Shown: piece by piece, positions 16,286-23,392 of the stretch
Position numbering within the stretch: position 1 is the first letter of the stretch
Layout: every line of letters starts with the position of its first letter
Origin: Chrysochromulina tobinii
Taxonomy: Eukaryota > Haptophyta > Prymnesiales > Chrysochromulinaceae
Length of the DNA: 28,415 nt
Assembly: GCA_001275005.1 (NCBI GenBank)
Contig: JWZX01003244.1
Span: forward strand, 1 to 28,415
Direction: 5' to 3'
The notes under the pieces: model-generated
Database searches by the model: none
The model's input: the letters and a program-made list of their open reading frames with translations, nothing else
Told to the model about the DNA's origin: nothing
Position numbers and translations under genes: made by a program

Positions 16286-17882
16286 ATGAAGGCCACAAGA
16301 AGTCGAATCACACACGAGCTCGCCGGGACGTAAGATAGACCGACACGGATCGATACACATCGCCGTCGATTCTTTAAGACCGGGGTTAGTCGCTGACTCG
16401 GTCTGGCCCGTGTGGCAGTCCATCGACCCTGACGCGTGGACGCCTGCTGGAATTGCGGTTCTCGTGCGGGAGCTGGGGCCGGTGCGCATTGGTAATAGCT
16501 CGTCAGGCTCCCATGCATTCTGGAACGTGGATATGGGCGTCGCTGCTGCAGACGAGGCCAATCCATACGGCTTCCGCCCGCTGCGGCGTTACAACGAGAC
16601 GTCAGCGGCCATGATGCCCATGGAGCGGTTTTGGGAGCCCCACACGGTGCATTACTATACCGGCAGCCTGCTCGAGGAGGACGGCCGCGCGTCGCTGCCG
16701 GTCCTGCAGCACGGCCTCAATGAGCTCCTCGCGACCATCGAGCGCTATCCACAGCTCCCGAAACGAAGGCCCCCTATTCCTCCTTTGGAGGGTGATGCCG
16801 GCCGCGCGCCACCTGGCCTTCATCATCTCAAAATCTGGCTCGGAACCGCCGGCGCCATTACCCCACTGCATTACGACACGCAGCACAACGTTTACGCGCA
16901 GCTGCACGGCACCAAGGACTTTTGGCTCCTGCCGCCGAACGCAGCGAGGCACCTCTACCCGAGAGTGCACCCCCTCAGCCACTTTGCACGCGCCCGCGAG
17001 GACGGTAGCAGCAGCTTCGCTGAGGCACTGAAAGAGTCCACCGCTTGTAGCGAGTGCGACCACTGCTTCGAAGGTGCAGCGGATGTGACCCTTCGGGCGG
17101 CCTCTCAGGAGAGCGGGCGCTGCGTGATGCACGTCCGAGTCGGCGCGGGCGACGTGCTCTACCTGCCGCCATTTTGGCTGCACCGCACAGAGTGCTCCTC
17201 CCCCTCGTGTGCCTCCACCAACGTGTGGGTTGCCTCACACGCGATGCAACGAATGGAAGAGCTCGACGCGATGCCGTTGCCGTTCGAGGGGAGCTGGGCA
17301 CCTCCAACGCGGTTCGCGGCGGTGCTCACCTTCCTGCGGGCACTTCTCAGCTGGGTGCAGGCCGGGGAGGTGAGCGAGATGAGCGCCATCGGCCTCGGCC
17401 AAGGGGAGGCGGGGCCGACGCTCAGGACGACGCCACGCGGCGGCTTCCCTCCCCGATCGCTCACGCCGATTGAGATGATGGACCGGCTGCTGAGTACGCG
17501 CTGGCACCGAGCGGAGGAGGAACTTCTCCGACAATCTGCTCAAGACGGAAGGCCATCGCGTGCGGAGGAGATGGCGGCGGCCGCTGCGTGTGCGCCTCGG
17601 AGCGGCGACGACGCCGGCATCGATCTTGTCAAGATCGACGCGTATGCGCGCGAGCATGCCGCCATCCTTAGCATCGAGGACGAGCCTGGATACTGGGAGC
17701 CCGAGCGGTCGTGGCACGGGCCTAAGCTGCTCCTCGTGCACGACCAGCTCGAGCGTATCGCACACTGGGCAACGGAGGGCGACGCCGCGGCGACGCTCGC
17801 GCTGCTGCGCCGGCTGCTGCGCTGCTGCGAGCTCTCGGCGGCAGAGGCGAGCCCCGACCGGGGAGCGGGACAGACCTCCTGA
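16286..17882 (+). CDS. JmjC/cupin_8 2-oxoglutarate-Fe(II) dioxygenase
   Basis: The coding frame is open from 16290 to TGA 17880-17882 but has no ATG before the conserved region, only a GTG at 16410. I propose a first exon 16286-16329 (ATG, MKATRSRITHELAG), an intron 16330-16378 (49 nt, GTAAGA...TTTAAG) and exon 2 from 16379, giving 515 residues. The core is a double-stranded beta helix: WPVWQSIDPDAW, then GLHHLKIWLGTAGAITPLHYDTQHNVYAQLHGTKDFWLLPP with iron ligands His179 and Asp181 and a 2-oxoglutarate lysine Lys194, then GDVLYLPPFWLH with His283. The spacing matches FIH/JMJD-type hydroxylases. A Cys-rich insert (CSECDHCF) sits between the ligands. The target, protein or tRNA hydroxylation or histone demethylation, is unknown. 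Exon 1 is the least sure part. Confidence 0.8.
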
Positions 17883-18070
17883 GCGTGACGAATTGTGAGT
17901 GTGAAGACCTCCTGAGCGTGACGAATTGTGAGTGTGAAGACCTCCCGAGCGTGACGAATTGTGAGTGTGAAGACCTCCTGAGCGTGACGAATTGTGAGTG
18001 TGAAGACCTCCTGAGCGTGACGAATTGTGAGTGTGAAGACCTCCTGAGCGTGACGAATTGTGAGTGTGAT
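17873..18070. repeat. 33-bp minisatellite, six copies, overlapping a stop codon
   Basis: Six head-to-tail 33-bp units start at 17873, 17906, 17939, 17972, 18005 and 18038. Each begins GACCTCCTGAGCGTGACGAA and carries TTGTGAGTGTGAA at its end. Unit 3 has CCC for CCT and the last ends GAT. The stop codon of the JmjC gene (TGA 17880-17882) is inside unit 1, so its final residues T-S come from the repeat. The near-perfect identity means recent expansion. Because 33 is divisible by 3, long spurious open frames occur on both strands. Confidence 0.95.
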
Positions 18071-18258
18071 ACGCTGAGAATCAACTAGGAAACTTATTGA
18101 AGGCTCTTTTTTTCAGAGGAATCCTAGGAGACGTTTTTCGTGTGAGCTCAACATAACGCGTGTTCCGTATTAGGGGTGGTAAGAAGCCACGCGTTCTCAC
18201 GCACGAGAGAAAAACATATCGCATGTCGTCGTGCGCCTTCTGAAGGGTGCTACACGTT

Positions 18259-18855
18259 ATGCGTTCGGGCCTGCTGCTGTCGCTGCTATCACCCTACAAC
18301 AGACCGGCGCTTCTTCAACCTGCTCGTCTGTCGGGTGACGTGAGCTCCGCTATCATGGAGACCATATTGCGAGCAGTAGGGCGGCCGATGCCTGCGCTTG
18401 GTGTCGATATCCAGACGCGCAGCTGCGGATCGATAGGAGATGGGCTCTTCGCGCTGAGACCGTTCAAAGAGGGCGAGCTCGTAACACGCTACACTGGACT
18501 ACGGTGCTCTCCCGCCGAGTATGGAGTCGCATTCGCTTTCGGTCGAACGAGCGGCAACTATACGGTGGACATTGGAGATAAAATCATTGATGCGGAGAAT
18601 GTTGCGCGCAACGCACCCGGACCTCTGGCTGGTGCCGGGCACCTCATCAACCATTCCACTCGACGAAGGAATTGCGAAGTCAAGCCCATCAACTGGCTAC
18701 CGGGCATCGACTCCTTTGTTCTGCACGTCACATGCACGCGTCCAGTTGCCGCCGGTGAGGAGTTTCTGCTCGACTATGGCACAGGCTACTGGAACTACAG
18801 ATTCAAGGGCGCGCGACTATTGAGTCTTCAAAGACTGGCTGTGGACTGGTACTAG
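18259..18855 (+). CDS. SET-domain protein (putative lysine methyltransferase)
   Basis: The start is ATG 18259 (MRSGLLLSLLSPYN), giving 198 residues; the upstream GTG at 18247 is not a eukaryotic start. The SET fold shows GDGLFALRPFKEGELVTRYTG at 60-80, HLINHS at 128-133 with NC at 138-139 (SAM-binding NH plus Cys) and GEEFLLDYGTGYW at 166-178. It is a short SET protein with no pre-SET or post-SET domain. The N-terminal hydrophobic stretch (LLLSLLS) could be a targeting peptide. The substrate is unknown; plastid or cytosolic methyltransferases and histone enzymes are both possible. It follows the minisatellite and is followed by a strong hairpin. Confidence 0.8.
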   Translation: MRSGLLLSLLSPYNRPALLQPARLSGDVSSAIMETILRAVGRPMPALGVDIQTRSCGSIGDGLFALRPFKEGELVTRYTGLRCSPAEYGVAFAFGRTSGNYTVDIGDKIIDAENVARNAPGPLAGAGHLINHSTRRRNCEVKPINWLPGIDSFVLHVTCTRPVAAGEEFLLDYGTGYWNYRFKGARLLSLQRLAVDWY

Positions 18856-18889
18856 GGATTTGCAGATGCACGTTGTCGTGCTGCATGCC

Positions 18890-18941
18890 GGTGTGCTTGT
18901 GCCGGGGTGTGCGGCCGCGGGGACACGCCCCGGCGCACACC
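18890..18941 (+). other. Strong GC-rich hairpin downstream of SET gene
   Basis: GGTGTGC (18890-18896) pairs with GCACACC (18935-18941) and GCCGGGG (18901-18907) with CCCCGGC (18928-18934). The left arm has a 4-base bulge, and up to three more pairs, one G-T, extend toward a GC loop. It starts 35 bp after the SET stop codon. It could be a 3'-UTR structure or a relic inverted repeat. Confidence 0.5.
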
Positions 18942-19058
18942 AGATAATGACAGGCCTGGCCGCCGACGATCAGGGACACGACACACGGAGGAGTTCGAGA
19001 AGACCTTCATAGTCTAGCAGTCGGAAGCGCGTTCTAGTTTTTCCTCTAACGAGTTCAA

Positions 19059-19646
19059 TTACAACCGAACTTCGACGCAACTGCAATTAGTGTGTCCGTT
19101 GTTTGAAGACGTGCCGCAATTGACAGTGCGGCCATTCTCGCACGTCATGCGGGCGGCGCAGCGATTCACAACCCAGACTTTGTCCAAGCCGGGGTAGCAG
19201 CCGTAGCCGCCCCACATGATTTGTTGGCCGACAAGAAAGTCCCCGTCCGGAAAGCACTTGCCGTGCCCGCTCAGCCGCTTTTGCAAGGCAAATGTGCTGT
19301 TGCATGTGCCCGTTGTGGGCGAACGACACACGAGGCTGCCATTGTGCCACGGCGCCGCGTAGCCGCCCGAGATCGGGCACGGCACGAGGTTGCCTCCTGC
19401 ACCAGCATAGATGGCGGCGGCGCCAGCCACAGTGGCATCGTAGACCGACATAGGCGGAAGAGGGGGAGGAGGCGACAGTGGCGGAGGTGGCGGTGAGTGA
19501 GCGTTGGGCGGTTGCCGAACCTGGCGTGTATGTTGGGTTGGTGAGGGAGGGCTTCTGCAATCGGGGGTTCCGGCAAGCGCTCGATCTTGGCAAGCGAGGC
19601 CTGGAAAGCACAGCGGGAGGACTGTCGAAGCGATAATTGCCGCCAT
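19059..19646 (-). CDS. Secreted Pro-rich, Cys-rich protein, unknown function
   Basis: The product has 195 residues. The N-terminus MAAIIASTVLPLCFPGLACQDRALA reads as a signal peptide. A proline-rich linker follows (SPPPPPLSPPPPLPP, about residues 51-65), the SPPPPP type hydroxylated and glycosylated in plant and algal cell-wall proteins. The C-terminal domain of about 130 residues has ten cysteines (90, 107, 115, 131, 150, 163, 169, 177, 188, 190), an even number suggesting five disulfides, with WGGYGCYPGLDKVWVVNRC as its central block. There are possible N-glycosylation sites (HNGS, CNST, TNCS). I do not recognise the domain. It is divergent from the helicase gene, 225 bp apart. Confidence 0.65.
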   Translation of the reverse strand: MAAIIASTVLPLCFPGLACQDRALAGTPDCRSPPSPTQHTRQVRQPPNAHSPPPPPLSPPPPLPPMSVYDATVAGAAAIYAGAGGNLVPCPISGGYAAPWHNGSLVCRSPTTGTCNSTFALQKRLSGHGKCFPDGDFLVGQQIMWGGYGCYPGLDKVWVVNRCAARMTCENGRTVNCGTSSNNGHTNCSCVEVRL

Positions 19647-19871
19647 CGGGAAATTTGCGTCGCGCGGCTTCGTGCTGTTTCGGTGCGAAGTAGAGCACCG
19701 TCCTGTACAGTAACGGTGACACGCACACGGGCCTTACCCGACACACTGGAGACGGGCGCGCCTCTCAACGAAGCCCCGAGGCCGCCGTAACGGTGCGTCC
19801 CTGGCAGCGCTGCGTAACGGTTTGCGACGAGGACAGCGACCCGCGTCGATTCCTCCGTCCATACTCTTACC
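19647..19871. promoter_or_regulatory. Divergent promoter with three GTAACGGT motifs
   Basis: GTAACGGT occurs at 19710-19717, 19787-19794 and 19814-19821, all on the plus strand, between two divergent starts. The YAACGG core matches the binding site recognised by Myb-type factors in plants and animals. Three copies of an 8-mer in 110 bp is more than chance would give in DNA of this composition. Function in this species is inference. Confidence 0.4.
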
Positions 19872-22229
19872 ATGCCGCCAACTCCTATCAAGAAGGTGAA
19901 GAAGAAGGCGATATGGGATGACGAGGACGTCCTGAAGCTCACAAAGAAGAAAGCCACGGTGATCGCTTTGCCAGCTGCCTCGCTCGCTGCTGCTGTTGAG
20001 GCTGCCGACGACGATGCGCCGCCCAAGAAGAAGGCTGCCGCGCCCAAGAAGAAGCGCGTAGCAGCGGCCGAGGAGGAGAGCGCAGAGGGAAAGCCGCGGT
20101 CCGCCAAGCGCGTCAAACGGGCGCCCGCGCCCGCTCCGGCGAGCGACGACTCGGTGACCGACGATGAGCAGCAGCAGCAGCAGCTCCAGCAGCACGCAGC
20201 GGCCTACGATGAGATGTTGCGGCGAGAGGCCGAGGAGGAGCCTGGGGACGAGGAAGCCGACGATTCACTAGGCGACGATGCGCGCGACGACGCGCGGCTC
20301 GCAGTCTCCAAGTTCAACTTGTCGGCGGAGACTGTGCAGGCTCTTCGCAATCGTGGCGTCGAGGCACTCTTCCCGATCCAGGCCGCCTGCTTTGACCACC
20401 TGAATGCAGGCAAGGATCTGATCGGACGCGCGCGCACCGGCATGGGCAAGACGCTGGCCTTCGCGCTGCCGCTCGTCGAGAAGGTGCTCGCGCTACGCAA
20501 GCAGACGGGCACGATGCGAAGGCCGGGTCGCAAGCCGATGGGCCTCGTGATGGCGCCTACTCGCGAGCTCGCGCAACAAGTGGCCAGCGAGGTGCAGTCT
20601 GTAGCGCCGGGTCTCGAGTCGTATTGCGTCTACGGCGGCACGCCGATGGGCCCGTCTTGCACGGCGCTTCGCGCGGGCTTAGACCTGGTCATCGGCACGC
20701 CCGGGCGCATCAAGGACCTCGCCGAGCGCGGCGTCCTTCTGCTCGACGAGATCGCCTTCGCAGCCCTTGACGAAGCCGACCAGATGCTCGATATGGGATT
20801 CGCGGAGGACATGCAGGCGATCCTGGGACAGTGCACACTCAAGGGGCGCCAGACGTGCCTCTTCTCGGCGACGCTGCCCGCTTGGGTACGCGAGGTGGCA
20901 CCCACGTACATGCACACGACGCCCACCATCGTCGACCTCGTCGGCGACAAAGACGTCAAGGCTTCCACAGGTACGCTGATTGCCACTGATGACCTGCCTT
21001 GCATGCAAGTGCTCACCACAGCGCTCCCGGGATCGGCTTCCACAGACGTGCGCCACCTGGCCATCGGCGCGCCCGGGCCGTTCGCGATGCGCGGCGCGAC
21101 GATCAACGACGTGATCGCGATGTATGCGTCGTCCACCGGGCGCGTCATCGTCTTCTGCGACACCAAGGCCGAGTGTGACTCCCTCTCCTCCTCAGAAGCC
21201 CTCAAGGTCGAGTGCAAGGTGCTCCACGGCGACATCCCGCAGGCGACGCGGGAAAAGGTCATGGCAGCCTTTCGCTCCGGCCGCTTCCGCGTCCTCATCG
21301 CTACCGACGTGGCGGCGCGTGGGCTCGACATGATCGTGGAGCTCGTGGTCCAGTCCAAGCCGCCCGTGCGTCGCATGAGTGGCCGAGAGGACACGGAAAC
21401 GTACGTGCATCGCTCGGGCCGCACGGGGCGCGCGGGGCGAAAGGGCATCTGCGTCACGCTCGTCGGCCCGCGTGATCGGCAGGCTCTTCAAGCCATCGAA
21501 CGCACCACGGGCAACACCTTCGAGTGGCTTCCCTCGCCCAACCCGCACACGCTTCTCGCCACTGCCGCGCAAACTGCCGCCTCTGACGCGGCCACCATCG
21601 GCCCCGACGTGACGAAACACTTCATGGCGGCAGCCGCGGGTTTGCTCGCTGCCAAGGGCGGCGACGCGACCGAAGCGCTCGCGGCGGCGCTCGCACTTGC
21701 CACGGGCACACTGCGTCCACCACAGCACCGCTCGCTCATCACGCACCATGATGGCCTCGCGACGATGGTGGCCACCTTCCGCACCGACTACGTGCAGGGC
21801 GCCGGCTTCGTCTTCGGTGCGCTGCGTCGGGTACTCCCGATGGGCCATACCGACGGGGTGGACAACGTGCGCCACATGAAGCTCACTGCCGACAACCGCG
21901 GCGCGGTCTTCGACGTCAACGAGGAGACGCTCGAGCTGCTCCGCCCAACACTCGAAGACCCGAGCAACGATTGGCTCAGGCTGGCCGAGAGCGAACTACC
22001 CAACCTCAAGGAGGAGGGCGGCTACGGCGGCGGCAGCGGTGGCGGCGGCTACGGCGGCGGCTTCACCGTTGGCTGGGGCAAGGGCGGCAAGGGTGGAAAG
22101 GGCGGCAAGGGCGGCAAGGGCGATGGAGGCGGCAAGGGATGGGGCGGCGGCAAGGGCGGCAAGGGCGGCGGCGGCAAGGGCTCCTTCGGCAAGGGCGGCG
22201 GCGGCAAGGGCGGCAAGGGCGGCTGGTGA
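19872..22229 (+). CDS. DEAD-box RNA helicase, DDX21/Gu-like, nucleolar type
   Basis: The unspliced frame is 785 residues, or 760 if the in-frame intron at 20971-21045 is removed. A Lys/Ala/Glu-rich N-terminus with KKKAAAPKKKR looks nuclear or nucleolar. Helicase motifs follow in order: Q-type KFNLSAETVQALRNRGVEAL, I ARTGMGKT (187-194), Ia APTRELAQQ, Ib GTPGR, II DEAD (300-303), III SAT (332-334), V ATDVAARGLD (478-486 region) and VI HRSGRTGRAGR (513-523). A GUCT-like region follows (HRSLITHHDGLATMVATFRTDY), and the tail is Gly/Lys repeats (GGKGGKGG) like the RGG/FRGQR tails of DDX21/DDX50. These helicases act in rRNA processing. The unspliced form carries 25 extra residues between motifs III and IV that the family lacks. 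Confidence 0.92.
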   Translation: MPPTPIKKVKKKAIWDDEDVLKLTKKKATVIALPAASLAAAVEAADDDAPPKKKAAAPKKKRVAAAEEESAEGKPRSAKRVKRAPAPAPASDDSVTDDEQQQQQLQQHAAAYDEMLRREAEEEPGDEEADDSLGDDARDDARLAVSKFNLSAETVQALRNRGVEALFPIQAACFDHLNAGKDLIGRARTGMGKTLAFALPLVEKVLALRKQTGTMRRPGRKPMGLVMAPTRELAQQVASEVQSVAPGLESYCVYGGTPMGPSCTALRAGLDLVIGTPGRIKDLAERGVLLLDEIAFAALDEADQMLDMGFAEDMQAILGQCTLKGRQTCLFSATLPAWVREVAPTYMHTTPTIVDLVGDKDVKASTGTLIATDDLPCMQVLTTALPGSASTDVRHLAIGAPGPFAMRGATINDVIAMYASSTGRVIVFCDTKAECDSLSSSEALKVECKVLHGDIPQATREKVMAAFRSGRFRVLIATDVAARGLDMIVELVVQSKPPVRRMSGREDTETYVHRSGRTGRAGRKGICVTLVGPRDRQALQAIERTTGNTFEWLPSPNPHTLLATAAQTAASDAATIGPDVTKHFMAAAAGLLAAKGGDATEALAAALALATGTLRPPQHRSLITHHDGLATMVATFRTDYVQGAGFVFGALRRVLPMGHTDGVDNVRHMKLTADNRGAVFDVNEETLELLRPTLEDPSNDWLRLAESELPNLKEEGGYGGGSGGGGYGGGFTVGWGKGGKGGKGGKGGKGDGGGKGWGGGKGGKGGGGKGSFGKGGGGKGGKGGW
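20971..21045 (+). other. Inferred in-frame 75-nt intron in the helicase gene
   Basis: The 75 nt start GTACG and end CACAG, contain no stop codon in frame and encode 25 residues (GTLIATDDLPCMQVL...) absent from DDX21-type helicases. Excision joins GDKDVKAST to DVRHLAIGAP, restoring the family spacing. The 11 bases before the donor, GGCTTCCACAG (20960-20970), equal the last 11 bases of the intron (21035-21045). Two CTGAT sequences could be branch points. Confidence 0.7.
22017..22226 (+). repeat. Gly/Lys-rich coding repeat (GGCAAGGGC units)
   Basis: The last 70 codons of the helicase are mostly Gly, with GGY and FTVGWGKGG leading into repeated GGK triplets. The 9-base unit GGCAAGGGC recurs. The tail probably binds RNA. 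The opposite strand and other frames give artefactual Ala- and Pro-rich open frames. Confidence 0.8.
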
Positions 22230-22464
22230 GCCCGTGAGCGTGAGGACGCTGGGCGGCGGCAGCGTCTGGTTGTCGCGTGTGGATTCTGTACAACGCACTT
22301 ATACAGCGTCACTGTACATGTTGCACCTCAGAGTCCCGGGGCGTCCGGATTTGCGGCTCCGCGTCTGGCCGCCAGCGAGCTTAGCGCGACTCTGTTCGAA
22401 AGATCGACTCTATTTTAGAGTGACTCTTGAAGCCCCGTCATGTCTCCCCTCCGTCATTCTAGAA

Positions 22465-23079
22465 ATGTCCACCTCACGGCGGCCGTCATGGCTGTCATGG
22501 TATGAAAACCAAGTGTCTGCACCACGGCCGACAGCATCCGCCACAGGCTCGACCGCAACAGCAGCTGTAACAGCAGTCCTCGATGCTGAGCTGAGCAGAC
22601 TCGGCCTTGACCGCTCGCCTGCTGCACGAACGGCGGCTTTGGACGCGGAGGCCGCCGACGTGCGCCGCCGTGCACTTGACCGACTATCTGCGGCGGCAGC
22701 TCGACAATTTCCTTCCAGGCCGCCGTTGGCATGGAGCGCCATCGCACGACTTCCTGATGTGCCCTTTGCGCCACATCTTGCTACGTTGGACTGCTCTGTT
22801 TGCACCAGTGCCTTCCAAGAGGGCCAGGCGCTCATCCACATGCCCTGCTCAGAGCTGCACGTCTTCCATCGAGACTGCATCAGTGTATGGCTAGCAATTC
22901 GCTCATCGTGCCCGCTCTGCCGGCAGCCGCTCACTGGAGATTCAGATCCACCGGCCAATTTCCCGGCCGCTGCTTCGGCCGTACATGCCTCACTCGTGCG
23001 ACGGAGCTCTTCGCTTTTCGACGAGGACCTTGATAGCGCGCTGGCGATCTTGCAACCGCGGTCGCATCGACATGAGTAG
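22465..23079 (+). CDS. RING-H2 finger protein (putative E3 ubiquitin ligase)
   Basis: The chosen start, ATG 22465 (MSTSRRPSWL), gives 204 residues. The frame is open far upstream through the helicase gene's last 190 bases, but that part is a shadow of the GGK repeat. An ATG at 22318 is an alternative start. The RING-H2 domain at 110-152 has Cys110, Cys113, Cys128, His132, His135, Cys138, Cys149 and Cys152, with spacing C-x2-C-x14-C-x3-H-x2-H-x2-C-x10-C-x2-C. The Trp in VWLAIRSSCPLC and the Pro after the seventh ligand are typical of E2-binding RINGs. The N-terminal half is Ala/Arg-rich, with no transmembrane segment. Its substrate is unknown. It is close behind the helicase on the same strand. 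Confidence 0.8.
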   Translation: MSTSRRPSWLSWYENQVSAPRPTASATGSTATAAVTAVLDAELSRLGLDRSPAARTAALDAEAADVRRRALDRLSAAAARQFPSRPPLAWSAIARLPDVPFAPHLATLDCSVCTSAFQEGQALIHMPCSELHVFHRDCISVWLAIRSSCPLCRQPLTGDSDPPANFPAAASAVHASLVRRSSSLFDEDLDSALAILQPRSHRHE

Positions 23080-23392
23080 CCTCGTCTATGAATGCAAATA
23101 TGGGGCGAGGAGCCGTGCGCGAGCTCCTTCGCCGGTCCTCGGTCTCTCGGGTCGTCGGGTGGTCGGGTGGCGCCGGACCGCGGCGTGGCCGTGTGGCCTG
23201 TTCTGGCGCGCGTTGCCGTTCACCGAGTCTATCCGATCAGATGTGACTCCCTACAACTAAAACTCAACCTACCTCCTACGCCTTTTCTATCTAAGAGCTG
23301 CAACGATACTTGAGGTGATGGTCCGCGCGTCTCGACGTCTTTGACACCGCGCCCGCTCTGGCCTCGGACCCTCTGGAAAGTGGAAACAATTC
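23080..23392. other. Convergent intergenic region, no gene seen
   Basis: The 313 bp lie between the convergent RING and coiled-coil gene stop codons. A GGTCGTCGGGTGG-type repeat lies at about 23150-23172 and a pyrimidine-rich segment at about 23245-23300. No coding or RNA gene is recognisable. Confidence 0.4.

Noticed and set aside
17873-18070. CRISPR array
   Set aside because: The units are adjacent with no spacers, and the genome is eukaryotic.
17722-18088. Open frames on both strands with 11-residue repeats (SQFVTLRRSSH; TNCECEDLLSV)
   Set aside because: They follow from a 33-bp repeat unit that is divisible by 3, and contain no start or domain outside the array.
22039-22464. N-terminal extension of the RING protein through the helicase tail
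   Set aside because: The extra Ala/Arg repeats are another frame of the GGCAAGGGC repeat, and the following bases have no coding character until ATG 22465.
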